Source: Streptomyces sp. 11x1 (lineage in GTDB: Bacteria; Actinomycetota; Actinomycetes; Streptomycetales; Streptomycetaceae). Taken from it: DNA of 64,000 nucleotides. Below, piece after piece: positions 33,777 through 41,710 of the stretch. The stretch is taken from the NCBI RefSeq assembly GCF_032598905.1, contig NZ_CP122458.1:1798001-1862000 (forward strand), given 5' to 3'. Position numbers and translations under genes: made by a program. How positions within the stretch are numbered: the stretch's first letter is position 1; every line of letters starts with the position of its first letter. The notes beneath the pieces were generated by a model. It ran no database searches and was not told where the DNA came from. It saw only the letters and a program-made list of their open reading frames with translations.

Positions 33777-35948
33777 CTAAGCGTCTGCCGGGCCCTGCTG
33801 GGTGGCGGGTGCGGGTCGGTTCGTGGCTGGTCGCGCAGTTCCCCGCGCCCCTTCGGAGCGCTCCAGTTGAGCCATGGGTACTTGGGGGCCGTCCGCTTCC
33901 CTCAGCCAGCGTCTCAGGACGCGGTGGATGTGTTCCGCGCCCACCAGGGGCTCGTCCTCCGTCACCGGCTCGGAGAGGGCCAGGGGGGACATCAGGAAGG
34001 GGCGGGACTGGCAGCCGCCCAGGCCTCCGTGGGAGCCGATCTGTTCCTCGAAGGCGAGGACCTCGCCGTCGGCGGGGTCGTAGGAGGAGTTGACCATGAT
34101 GTCGGCGGTGTGCGGGAAGCCGTGCGTGCGGCGTACGGCGTCGGCGGCACCGGGGCCGAAGTCGGCCAGGGGGCCCGGGTGTTCGTCGCTCAGATCGTCG
34201 ATCGGGATCTCCGCGCCGTGCGCGCCGAGGACCACACCGCCGTGCTTCTCGCTGCGGACGAGGACGAATCCGATGCCGGGGTGGTTGGCCAGGGTGGAGA
34301 GCAGCGCGGGGTGACGGGCGTCGATCTCCTCGCGGCTCATCCGGTGGGAGACGTCCGGGAACGAGACGAGGCCGAGGTTGCCGGAGGCCAGCGTGATGGG
34401 CTCGGAGCGGCGGGTGGGGCGGTGCTCCTCGACGCCCTCCTCGACGGGGATGCGCAGCGCGGCCCGTACCGCCGCGCGTGCCTCGGCGCCGCTGTGGGTG
34501 CGCTGGGCGCGGCGCGGGACGGCCAGGCCGCAGCCGGCGCGGACCAGGTCGCCCAGGGTGAGGCCGTAGCGGCCCAGGAAGGTCTCCCCGGGGCTCTGGC
34601 CGTGGTCGGAGAGGAGGACGATCCGGTAGGCGCGCGGGGCGTGTTCGGCGACCTGGGCGATCAACGCGAGGGAGCGGTCCAGGCGTTCGAGGATCTTCGC
34701 GGCGTCCCGGCTGTGCGGTCCGGAGTGGTGCGCGACCTCGTCGTACGCCACCAGGTCCGCGTAGATCGCCGCGCGGCCGGCGAACATGTCCCCGATCACC
34801 GCGGCGACGACGACATCGCGCTCGACGACGGTGGCGAAGGCCCGGATGAACGGGTAGAGCCCGCCGCGCTTGACGCGCGGGCGCTGCTCGGCCAACCGGG
34901 CCCGGGTGGACTGGCCGATCTCCCTCAGGACGTCGGCGACGAAGGACATGGCCGTGCGGACGGCGTTGGCTGGGTCGGAGAAGTAGGCGAAGTAGCCGGC
35001 GCGGGACCGGTTGCGCCTGCCCCGGCGGGCCGCCATCGACAGCACCAGCGCGAGCTGCTCGGCGCCGCCGCTGAAGAGGTTGCCGCGGCTGGCGCCGTCG
35101 ACGGTCAGCAGACCGCCGTCGCCGGTGTGGTCGACGGCCCGGCGCTGGAGCTCGGCGGCGCTGGAGGGCCGGTTGCAGACCATCACCTCCCGGGTGTCCT
35201 TCTCGTACCAGCGGAAGGCCGGCACGTCGTGGTTGGTGCCGTGCAGGATGCCGAGCTGGCTGGCGCCGGTCTGGCTGGACCAGTCGGTGCGCCACGGGGT
35301 GAGCCGGTGCGTGGGCCGGGGGCGGGCGATGCCGGCGGAGGCGGGCGGCGGCGCGAGGCCCAGCCACGCGGCCACGGTGGGCATCAGCCCCTTCTCCGCC
35401 GCCGCCTCCAGCACGTCGTGGCCGACTCCGTCGAGCTGGAGGAAGAGGGTGCCGGGGCCGGCGGGCCCCGGGCGGCCGGCGGCGTGCCCGCGGCGGCGGT
35501 CGGCCAGGCGGTACAGGCGGCGCCGGTAGGCGTCGTCGTCCCGTACGGCGAGGGCGCCGCCGGTGGCGGAGGCGACGGCGGACATCACCGCGGCGACGAC
35601 CACGGCCGTCTCGGGCGCGGCCGCGCCCTGGCCTGAGGGGTTGAGCCGCAGGGCCAGCAGGAGCAGGGAGCCATTGAGGAAGAAGACGAGCAGGCCGAGG
35701 ACGAGTGCCGGCACCAGCAGCAGGGCCCGCACCAGCAGCGGCCACACGAGCGAGGACAGCAGACCGAAGGCGCCCGCGCCGAGCGCCGCGGTCACGGCGA
35801 TCTGCGTGGCGCTCTCGTCGCTCTCGGACTGGAGCCGGAAGTCGGGGAGCGCGCCCGCCAGCACGAGCATGGTCAGGGTGGACACCGCCCATACGGCGAG
35901 CATCCGCCAGACGCCGCTCAGCACCCTCCGCCAACGACCACCGCCCAC
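33777..35948 (-). CDS. Membrane protein fusing a holin-like domain to an alkaline-phosphatase-superfamily phosphodiesterase
   Basis: The 723-residue protein has four N-terminal helices (~10-125; MLAVWAVSTLTMLVLAGALP, ALLLVPALVLGLLVFFLNG, VVVAAVMSAVASATGGALA), resembling the phage-holin/DUF360 family. A type I phosphodiesterase/nucleotide pyrophosphatase domain follows (~160-690): TLFLQLDGVGHDVL, AYDEVAHHSGPHS and RIVLLSDHGQSPGETF supply metal-binding Asp and His. Likely a cell-envelope phosphodiesterase of unknown substrate. The last ~27 residues (RSEGARGTARPATNR and on) are encoded by a gene-end repeat (33816-33858) and are probably not original. Start is GTG at 35948. Confidence 0.85.
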   Translation of the reverse strand: MGGGRWRRVLSGVWRMLAVWAVSTLTMLVLAGALPDFRLQSESDESATQIAVTAALGAGAFGLLSSLVWPLLVRALLLVPALVLGLLVFFLNGSLLLLALRLNPSGQGAAAPETAVVVAAVMSAVASATGGALAVRDDDAYRRRLYRLADRRRGHAAGRPGPAGPGTLFLQLDGVGHDVLEAAAEKGLMPTVAAWLGLAPPPASAGIARPRPTHRLTPWRTDWSSQTGASQLGILHGTNHDVPAFRWYEKDTREVMVCNRPSSAAELQRRAVDHTGDGGLLTVDGASRGNLFSGGAEQLALVLSMAARRGRRNRSRAGYFAYFSDPANAVRTAMSFVADVLREIGQSTRARLAEQRPRVKRGGLYPFIRAFATVVERDVVVAAVIGDMFAGRAAIYADLVAYDEVAHHSGPHSRDAAKILERLDRSLALIAQVAEHAPRAYRIVLLSDHGQSPGETFLGRYGLTLGDLVRAGCGLAVPRRAQRTHSGAEARAAVRAALRIPVEEGVEEHRPTRRSEPITLASGNLGLVSFPDVSHRMSREEIDARHPALLSTLANHPGIGFVLVRSEKHGGVVLGAHGAEIPIDDLSDEHPGPLADFGPGAADAVRRTHGFPHTADIMVNSSYDPADGEVLAFEEQIGSHGGLGGCQSRPFLMSPLALSEPVTEDEPLVGAEHIHRVLRRWLREADGPQVPMAQLERSEGARGTARPATNRPAPATQQGPADA
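33816..33858. repeat. Gene-end repeat read as the C-terminus of the phosphodiesterase gene
   Basis: GTGGCTGGTCGCGCAGTTCC followed by CCGCGCCCCTTCGG is nearly identical to the copies at 16807, 36101, 41912 and 43914. Here it lies before the stop of the minus-strand gene and is translated as GARGTARPATNR. Confidence 0.75.
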
Positions 35949-36177
35949 GTTCCGGCCACCTTTGCGTCACGATCCTGGGGTCAGCCTGTCATAGGGGGTG
36001 GGGGCGCCGGGGTGGCATCGAGGGGGCGGCACGGGGGCACGGCTCGGCAAGGGGGCGGGCAGGGGCCGGCGCTTGCCGTGCGTCGCGGGCCGCGGGTCGT
36101 CGGTGGCCGGTCGCGCAGTTCCCCGCGCCCCTGGAGGGCGCTGGTGCACCCGGCGCTCGAAGAGGCACGTGGTGCCC
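35949..36177. other. Intergenic region with a gene-end repeat
   Basis: This 229-bp gap separates the 3' end of the gene at 36178 from the start of the phosphodiesterase gene, both on the minus strand. It holds a G-rich stretch (35995-36065) and a repeat copy at 36101-36142. No ORF was supported. Confidence 0.5.
36101..36142. repeat. Gene-end repeat copy
   Basis: GGTGGCCGGTCGCGCAGTTC continues into CCCGCGCCCCTGGAGGGCGC, with a short GCGCCC/GGGCGC hairpin. It lies 36 bp past the stop of the minus-strand gene at 36178. Confidence 0.7.
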
Positions 36178-36678
36178 TCAACGGCCGTCGTAGCCCGCCG
36201 TCGGCATCGACAGGCGGCGGTGGACATGGGCCTTCATCTGGGCGTCGTAGGCGGGTTCGGCGTGGCCGACGGTCTCGACGCGGATGCCGCGCCGGGCGCA
36301 CTCGGCGGTGAAGTCGTCGACGGAGGCGAAGGCGCGCTCCAGGACGCGGTGGCTGGGGGCGACGAAGAGATCGACCAGGCCGGCGTCGACGTCGGCCCAC
36401 AGGGCGCAGTGATCGGGGCGCAGACCGCGTACGAGCAGCTCGCGCGTGACCACATAGCCGCGCTCGGCCGCCCAGCGGGCGCACATGGCGTGCTGGCTGC
36501 GGGAGTCGACCAGGAAGGGGTCCGCCTCCAGCTCCTCCAGCGGTGTCAGGCTCGCTATGGCCGCGACCCGCACCACCGCACCGCGTCCCGGCGCGACCTG
36601 CCCCACCGCGCCGCGGCCACGAGCCGCGTCCGGGCACGCCACCCCGGAGACGCCGCTCCGATCGCCCTTGTCTCCCAT
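36178..36678 (-). CDS. Uncharacterised protein, possibly a degenerate resolvase-fold domain
   Basis: The 166-residue frame has no signal peptide or membrane helix. After a Gly/Arg/Ala-rich N-terminus (start uncertain; a downstream GTG at VRVAAIASLTP is equally possible), DSRSQHAMCARWAAERGYVV, ALWADVDAGLVDLFVAP and DFTAECARRGIRVETVG follow the pattern of the serine-recombinase N-terminal domain: helix after SxxxQ, 'VDLFV' strand and 'RGIRVE' strand. The DNA-binding half is missing and the catalytic Ser-Arg pair is unclear. The resolvase link is my inference; the safe call is hypothetical. Confidence 0.6.
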   Translation of the reverse strand: MGDKGDRSGVSGVACPDAARGRGAVGQVAPGRGAVVRVAAIASLTPLEELEADPFLVDSRSQHAMCARWAAERGYVVTRELLVRGLRPDHCALWADVDAGLVDLFVAPSHRVLERAFASVDDFTAECARRGIRVETVGHAEPAYDAQMKAHVHRRLSMPTAGYDGR

Positions 36679-36839
36679 GCTGTTCCCCCTCCCCCGGGCC
36701 CGGGACCCGTCCCGCGGAGCGAACCGCGGACGCCGGAACCGGCATGCCCGTCCACGGCATGATCCGCGGGACGAGCTCAGGCCGCAGACCCTACTCCAGC
36801 CCGTAGGCTCGGGGGAGTGGCGCGAAGGAGGCGAACGGA

Positions 36840-37613
36840 GTGCCGGTGGAGATCACCTGGTGGGGTCACGCGACCTGCACAGTGGAGGACTCGGGTACGA
36901 GAGTGCTGACCGACCCCCTGTTCGCGCGCCGGCTCGCACATCTGCGCAGGCGCCGGGGCGCGCCCCCGCCACCGGAGGCCGCGGTCGCGGACGTCGCACT
37001 GGTGTCGCATCTGCACGCCGATCATCTGCACGTCCCCTCCCTGGCCCGGCTCGCTCCGGGGACCCGGGTGGTGGTGCCGAAGGGCGCGCCGCGCCAGGTG
37101 CCGGGGCTGCGCAGGCTGGCCCATCTCCGGCTCTCCGAGGCGGCGCCCGGTGACGAGGTCAGGGTCGGTGACCTGGTCGTACGCGCTGTCTCCGCCCGGC
37201 ACGACGGGCGGCGGCTGCCGGTGGGACCGCATCGCTCGCCCGCGCTCGGCTTCGTCGTCGAGGGCGAGGCGCGGACGTACTTCGCCGGGGACACCGGGCT
37301 GTTCGAGACGATGGCGAAGGAGGTCGGGCCGGTCGACGTGGCCCTGCTGCCGGTCGGCGGCTGGGGACCGTACCTCGGCGAGGGACACCTGGACGCGGGG
37401 CGCGCGGCGGAGGCGCTTGCGCTGCTCGCGCCCCGGAGCGCGGTTCCGGTGCACTACGGCACGTACTGGCCGATCGGCATGGACGCCGTGCGCCCCCATG
37501 AATTCCACGCTCCTGGTGAGGAGTTCGTACGCCTCGCCGCCGCACGCGCTCCCGACGTGGCCGTGCACCGGCTGGGCCACGGGGAGAGCGTGCGACCGGG
37601 GGTGGCCCGATGA
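36840..37613 (+). CDS. MBL-fold metallo-hydrolase (UlaG/RomA-like)
   Basis: The 257-residue protein has TWWGHATC at the start, the zinc motif SHLHADHLH (HxHxDH), the later GDTG in YFAGDTGLFE, and a final His in VPVHYGTYWP. This is the L-ascorbate-lactonase-like branch of beta-lactamase-fold hydrolases. GTG at 36840 is preceded by AAGGAGG at a suitable distance. The next gene (DedA) starts 43 bp after the stop on the same strand, so they are probably co-transcribed. The substrate is unknown. A distantly related MBL gene lies at 38272, convergent. Confidence 0.9.
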   Translation: MPVEITWWGHATCTVEDSGTRVLTDPLFARRLAHLRRRRGAPPPPEAAVADVALVSHLHADHLHVPSLARLAPGTRVVVPKGAPRQVPGLRRLAHLRLSEAAPGDEVRVGDLVVRAVSARHDGRRLPVGPHRSPALGFVVEGEARTYFAGDTGLFETMAKEVGPVDVALLPVGGWGPYLGEGHLDAGRAAEALALLAPRSAVPVHYGTYWPIGMDAVRPHEFHAPGEEFVRLAAARAPDVAVHRLGHGESVRPGVAR

Positions 37614-37656
37614 GACGCCCGTCGGCGGAGGTCGCAGAGGTCGTGGGGGAGGCTCG

Positions 37657-38268
37657 GTGATCGCCCTGGCCGCGAGCGCTCCCGTGCCGTACGCGTCCAC
37701 CCAGCAGGCGATCGGCTATCCCACGCTGTTCCTGCTGGTGCTGATCGGGGCGCTGGTGCCGGTGGTGCCGACCGGGGCGCTGGTCAGTTCGGCGGCCGTG
37801 GTGGCGTTCCATCAGACGGCGCCGCTCTCGCTGCTGCTGGTGTTCGCGGTGGCGTCGGTCGCCGCCTTCCTCGGGGACATCGCGCTGTACTGGCTGGGCC
37901 GGCGCGGTATGGGCTCCAAGAACGGTTCGCGCTGGTTGGAGGCGATTCGCCGCCGGGCGCCGGAGGACCGGCTGACCCAGGCGCAGGCGAAGCTCGACGA
38001 CCACGGGGTGGCCGTGCTGGTGCTGTCGCGGCTGATGCCGGCCGGGCGTCTCCCGGTGATGCTGGCCTGTCTGCTGGCGAAGATGCCGCTGCGGCGGTTC
38101 GCCCGGGGGAATCTGCCGGCGTGCCTCGCGTGGGCCGTGACGTACCAGTTGATCGGCATCCTGGGCGGGTCCTTGTTCGAGGAGCCGTGGGAAGGGGTAC
38201 TGGCGGCGGTCGTGCTGACGCTGCTGATCAGCCTGGTGCCGAGTGTGTGGCGCCGGGTCGTCCGGTGA
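37657..38268 (+). CDS. DedA-family membrane protein
   Basis: The 203-residue protein has several hydrophobic segments (TLFLLVLIGALVPVVPTGAL, LLVFAVASVAAFLGDIALYW, VLLTLLISLVPSVW-type end). The DedA signatures are present: the acidic/Gly GDIALYWLGRRG and the arginine motif SRLMPAGRLPVMLACLL. DedA proteins are proton-driven lipid scramblases or flippases of undecaprenyl phosphate and other lipids. GTG at 37657 is chosen because GGGGGAGG lies 4 bp upstream. It ends 3 bp before the convergent MBL gene ends. Confidence 0.9.
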   Translation: MIALAASAPVPYASTQQAIGYPTLFLLVLIGALVPVVPTGALVSSAAVVAFHQTAPLSLLLVFAVASVAAFLGDIALYWLGRRGMGSKNGSRWLEAIRRRAPEDRLTQAQAKLDDHGVAVLVLSRLMPAGRLPVMLACLLAKMPLRRFARGNLPACLAWAVTYQLIGILGGSLFEEPWEGVLAAVVLTLLISLVPSVWRRVVR

Positions 38269-38271
38269 GGG

Positions 38272-39396
38272 TCAGTCCAGCACTCGGGAGCCGCCGATCG
38301 GCAGGTCCCACAGGTTCTCGCGCGGCAGTCCGGCCGCCCGCCATGCCGTCCTCACCCTCCTCAGGGGTTCCAGGACCGGTTCGGCCGACAGCACGAAGGT
38401 GGCCCAGTGCATGGGGGCCATGTGCCGGGCGCCGAGGTCCTGGAAGGCACGGACGGCTTCCTCCGGGTCGCAGTGCACGTCGCTCAGCCACCAGCGGGGG
38501 TCGTAGGCGCCGATCGGCAGGAGGGCTACGTCGATCCCCGGGTGGCGGCGGCCGATGAGGGAGAACCAGTGGCCGTAGCCGGTGTCGCCGGCGAAGTAGA
38601 GGCGCCGGCCGCCGGGGGCGGTGAGGACCCAACCGCCCCACAGGGACCGGCAGGTGTCGGTGAGGGTGCGCTTGGACCAGTGGTGGGCCGGTACGAAGTC
38701 GAAGCGGACGCCGTGGAGTTCGGCCGCCTCCCACCAGTCCAGCTCGGTGACCCGGTCGAACCGGCGCCGCCGGAACCAGCGGCCGAGTCCGGCGGGCACG
38801 AACACCGGGGTGTCGCGCGGGAGTCTAGCCAGGGTGGGCGCGTCCAGGTGGTCGTAGTGGTTGTGGCTGATGACGACCGCGTCCACCCGGGGCAGCGCGT
38901 CCCAGTCGACGCCCACGGGGGTGACGCGCGCCGGGGTGCCCAGGATGCGGCGGGACCAGACGGGGTCGGTGAGGACGGTCAGCCCGCCGATCCGCACCAC
39001 CCAACTCGCGTGCCCCGCCCAGGAGACGGCCAGGGTACGGGCGTCCGCCCTCGGCAACGGGCCTGGTTCGTAAGGCAGCAGCGGGACGTCGGCGAGTCCG
39101 TCGGCCCCGGGCCGCACCGAGCCCTCACGGGCGAACCGGGCGAAGGCCTTCAGCCCGGGGAGGGGCGTGGTGAGCCGGCCGGCGAACGACCGAGGCCAGC
39201 GGCGCGGCTCCCCGAGGGGGCGGGGCGGAGCGAGCGGCGGGAGGAGGGGAGTCCCGGACTCCGGGTCGGCGGTGCCCCGGGTGGTTGTCGAGGAGACGGT
39301 CGTCGCCGCGGTTGTCGGCATGGAGGCTGTCGTCGTGGAGGTGGTCGTCGAGGAGGCGTTCGTCGTGGAGGTGGTCGACTCGGACTGCTGCGTCAT
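38272..39396 (-). CDS. MBL-fold hydrolase of the NAPE-PLD-like group with Ser/Thr-rich N-terminus
   Basis: The product is about 374 residues. The catalytic part has SWAGHASWVVRIGG, the zinc motif SHNHYDHLD, FVPAHHWSKR, YFAGDTGYGHWF, HCDPEEAV and MAPMHWATF, matching N-acyl-phosphatidylethanolamine phospholipase D-like hydrolases. The first ~45 residues are almost only Thr and Ser (STTTSTTTAS, TTAATTVSSTTT), encoded by GTCGTC/GTGGTC repeats, so the true start is uncertain: ATG 39396, GTG 39414, or one inside the repeat. No signal peptide is visible. It is downstream of the aminotransferase-fold gene on the same strand. Confidence 0.85.
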   Translation of the reverse strand: MTQQSESTTSTTNASSTTTSTTTASMPTTAATTVSSTTTRGTADPESGTPLLPPLAPPRPLGEPRRWPRSFAGRLTTPLPGLKAFARFAREGSVRPGADGLADVPLLPYEPGPLPRADARTLAVSWAGHASWVVRIGGLTVLTDPVWSRRILGTPARVTPVGVDWDALPRVDAVVISHNHYDHLDAPTLARLPRDTPVFVPAGLGRWFRRRRFDRVTELDWWEAAELHGVRFDFVPAHHWSKRTLTDTCRSLWGGWVLTAPGGRRLYFAGDTGYGHWFSLIGRRHPGIDVALLPIGAYDPRWWLSDVHCDPEEAVRAFQDLGARHMAPMHWATFVLSAEPVLEPLRRVRTAWRAAGLPRENLWDLPIGGSRVLD

Positions 39397-39464
39397 CGAG
39401 GAGGCTCCCGTCACTGAGCGTCGTCGTCACGAAGGATCGTCATCGCTGAAGTCCGCCGAAGGCC

Positions 39465-39536
39465 GGGTCACCGAGGCCGCCGGGGTCACCGAGGCCGCTG
39501 GTGCCGTCGGTCCCGCTGGTGCCGTCGGTCCTGCCG
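39465..39536. repeat. Two adjacent pairs of 18-bp tandem repeats
   Basis: GGGTCACCGAGGCCGCYG occurs at 39465-39482 and 39483-39500, then GTGCCGTCGGTCCYGCYG at 39501-39518 and 39519-39536. They fill most of the 147-bp gap between two minus-strand genes. In one plus frame they read as GVTEAA twice and GAVGPA twice, but no gene could be supported there. Confidence 0.75.
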
Positions 39537-39543
39537 AAGAGCC

Positions 39544-40761
39544 TCACCGCAGGGCCTCGAACGCCGCTCCAAGGCGGGTCAACGCCCTTTCCACCTGCGG
39601 GAGTTCCAGGGGATCCGGTGCGGTGAGGGCGCGGGCGCGGTCCTCCTCGGTGGTGCCGAGGAACGCGTCGGTGGACAGCCGGACGCGCAGCGCCCCGAGG
39701 TCGTCCCCGAACCGGTGGCCACCGGGGGCGGGCATCCCGAGCCGCTCGGTGAGGAAGTCCTCCGCCTCCTGGGCGTCACCGACGCCGTACCCCGCGAGGG
39801 TCGAGCGCAGCGGGGCGAGGTCGGCGTAGAGATGCCGTCCGGCGCGCGGCGGCAGGGCGAGCGCCCCGGCGGCCACCACGGCGCGGTACGCGGCCTCGGC
39901 AAGGCGCGCGTGCAGACGCACGGCGGCGGCGAGCCGTTCGGTGACGGCGGCGGGCTCGCCGAGGGCGTGGGCGGCGGCCGCGGCCACCGGGGTGGCGACC
40001 CGGGCGCCCAGCGCGGTGAGCACGTCCAGGACCCGGTCGCGCAGCCCCGTCCCGTCCCCGTTCGCCGGGAAGCGGGCGACGGCGGCCGGCCAGCCGGCGG
40101 GCAGGAAGGCGCCGGCGAGGTCGGCGACGACGGTGACCCGGTCGGGCAGCATCTCGGCGGGGCTGAGCAGCACGGTGTCGTGCGGGTCGTGCACGGTGTC
40201 GCGCCAGGTCTCGTCGCTGACCAGGTGCAGCCCCTCCCCCAGGGCCGCCTCCATGGCCTCGTGCACCAGTTCGGGCGGGGCCACGGTCGCGGTCGGGTCG
40301 TCGGCGACGCACAGCACGAGCAGCCGGGGGTCGCCACCCTCGGCCCGGATCCTGCGGACGGTCTCCAGGAGCGCGTACGGGTCCGGCACGCCCCCGCACT
40401 CGGCGGGCGTGGCCACGTGGAAGACGCTTCGCCCCAGCGCCCGTGCCTGCGGCTCCCACCAGGCGGCGCACGGCCGTGGGAGCAGCACGTCGCCGCCGAT
40501 CGCGGCGGTCAGCGCGAGGAGCAGGGCGGGGGCACCGGGGGCGGCCAGGGCCCTGTCCCGGGTGGTGTCCAGTCCGCGCCGGTCCCAGTAGCCGCAGGCG
40601 GCGTCCAGGAGGGCGGGGTCGCCACCGAGCGGGACCGGGTGGGGGCGGTCCGACGCGGCGGAGAGCGCGGCGGCCAGTTCGGGCAGGACGGGCAGTCCCT
40701 GGGCGGGGAGCGGCGGGCCGTAGCGGACCGGACCGTGCCCTTCCGGATCCGTCCGCCGCAT
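39544..40761 (-). CDS. Aminotransferase class I/II-fold protein without any lysine, probably non-catalytic
   Basis: The 405-residue protein has the fold-type I aminotransferase layout: ALLLALTAAIGGDVLLPRP, DDPTATVAPPELVHEA (compare NPxNPTG), LHLVSDETWRDTVH (compare SDEIYxDL), and LRVRLSTDAFLG with the substrate-binding Arg. The position expected for the PLP lysine (SxxK) reads ADLAGAFLPAGW. No lysine occurs anywhere in the protein, and the cofactor Asn and Tyr are replaced by Asp and Trp. It therefore cannot form the normal internal aldimine. The ATG at 40761 gives the usual length. Role unknown. Confidence 0.8.
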   Translation of the reverse strand: MRRTDPEGHGPVRYGPPLPAQGLPVLPELAAALSAASDRPHPVPLGGDPALLDAACGYWDRRGLDTTRDRALAAPGAPALLLALTAAIGGDVLLPRPCAAWWEPQARALGRSVFHVATPAECGGVPDPYALLETVRRIRAEGGDPRLLVLCVADDPTATVAPPELVHEAMEAALGEGLHLVSDETWRDTVHDPHDTVLLSPAEMLPDRVTVVADLAGAFLPAGWPAAVARFPANGDGTGLRDRVLDVLTALGARVATPVAAAAAHALGEPAAVTERLAAAVRLHARLAEAAYRAVVAAGALALPPRAGRHLYADLAPLRSTLAGYGVGDAQEAEDFLTERLGMPAPGGHRFGDDLGALRVRLSTDAFLGTTEEDRARALTAPDPLELPQVERALTRLGAAFEALR

Positions 40762-41020
40762 GTGTGCCTCCGCCCGCTCCTGGTGCGTCGCCCGGCGCTC
40801 ACCCCTCGGGATCGCTCCGGGATGTCGATGGTGCTCGTGCTGCCGCGTGGTGTTGCTCGGTGCTCCGTCGTGCGTCGGGGTGCGTCGGCGGCCCGTGTCG
40901 AACTCGGCGGGCGTCGCACGCACCCTCGGCCTGTCAGTACCCAGGCCCGCGCGCGCCATGGGCCCCGGGGCGGGTTGCGCCGGTCACATCCGTCAGGGGC
41001 CGGTGGCGGGCGCGGAGCCC
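40762..41020. other. Intergenic region upstream of the lysine-free aminotransferase-fold gene
   Basis: This 259-bp gap lies between two minus-strand genes and presumably contains the promoter of the aminotransferase-fold gene. No strong inverted repeat or ORF was recognised. Confidence 0.3.
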
Positions 41021-41710
41021 TCAGGGCGTCCACCGGTCCCGGCGGCGCAGCCGGTGCACGGCCGCGCCGAGCGCGCCCGCGACGAGCAGGCCGCCCGCGA
41101 CCATGGCCGGGACGGAGTCGGTGAAGGCCCCGCCGTCACCCGCGTGGACGCCGCGCTGGACCGGTGCCGGTTGGTGCGTGGAGTGGTGGGAGGGTTGGTG
41201 CGTGGGCTGGTGGGTCGGTTGGTGCGTGGGCTGGTGGGTCGGCTTGAGGGTGGACCAGGACTGGTCGCCTCCGACGGAGACGTCGAAGGCCGCGCTCCAC
41301 TGCTTGCCCTCGCCTCCGGGGGCCGCGGGGCACACTCCGTCGACGCCCCACTCGGTGGCCGAGTTCGCCGCGTCGACGCCGGTCTCGAAGTCCGCGGCGG
41401 GCGCGATCTTCGCCGTGCCCTGGTAGGAGGGGCCGGCGTCACCGTCGCCGGGGAGGCGTTGCAGCGTGACGGTGCCCTGTTCGAACGCCTGTGAGCTGGC
41501 CTCGATGGTCTCGGGGGCGGTGCCGCCGGTCGGGTCGCAGGCGACGGAGAAAGTGAGGGTGCCGCCCGGCTCGACGGACTGGGGGTCCACCTCGGCCGCG
41601 GGGTCCGCGTACGCGGGTGTGGCGGCGGCGCCCAGGACGGCACCGATCAGGGCGGCGGCGGACAGGACACGGGCTCTGCGGCGCATGGGCGGGCGCGTGG
41701 GCGGGGGCAT
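41021..41710 (-). CDS. Secreted, C-terminally anchored protein with PTHQ repeats
   Basis: The 229-residue protein has a signal peptide (RRRARVLSAAALIGAVLGAA, cleavage near PAYA-DPAAE). A globular part of ~120 residues (SVEPGGTLTFSVACDPTGG, VDGVCPAAPGG with two Cys that may pair) is followed by a run of PTHQ tetrapeptides, then a transmembrane helix (VPAMVAGGLLVAGALGAAV) and a basic tail (HRLRRRDRW). There is no LPxTG motif, so it is an integral cell-surface protein rather than sortase-linked. The ATG at 41710 is chosen because GGAG lies 8 bp upstream. Function unknown; it resembles small actinobacterial surface proteins. Confidence 0.8.
   Translation of the reverse strand: MPPPTRPPMRRRARVLSAAALIGAVLGAAATPAYADPAAEVDPQSVEPGGTLTFSVACDPTGGTAPETIEASSQAFEQGTVTLQRLPGDGDAGPSYQGTAKIAPAADFETGVDAANSATEWGVDGVCPAAPGGEGKQWSAAFDVSVGGDQSWSTLKPTHQPTHQPTHQPTHQPSHHSTHQPAPVQRGVHAGDGGAFTDSVPAMVAGGLLVAGALGAAVHRLRRRDRWTP
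41169..41240. repeat. Three 24-bp tandem repeats encoding PTHQPTHQ
   Basis: Two copies (41193-41216 and 41217-41240) are identical; the third (41169-41192) has a few changes and encodes PSHHSTHQ. The unit encodes eight residues, so copy-number change keeps the frame. Confidence 0.85.

Noticed and set aside
33777..35948. Holin-like helices as a sign of a prophage
   Set aside because: No phage structural, integrase or lysin gene is nearby, and the helices are fused to an enzyme domain.
32578..35970. A single 1,130-codon minus frame joining the MoxR ATPase to sequence inside the phosphodiesterase gene
   Set aside because: Only the C-terminal ~353 codons have AAA+ motifs. The rest is an out-of-frame reading of the phosphodiesterase gene.
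38272..39396. Ser/Thr-rich N-terminus as a secretion or glycosylation domain
   Set aside because: No signal peptide or membrane helix accompanies it, and it is encoded by simple triplet repeats. It may even be untranslated if the real start is downstream.
41169..41240. Possible CRISPR-like array
   Set aside because: The repeats are contiguous without spacers and encode PTHQ in frame, so they are a coding tandem repeat.
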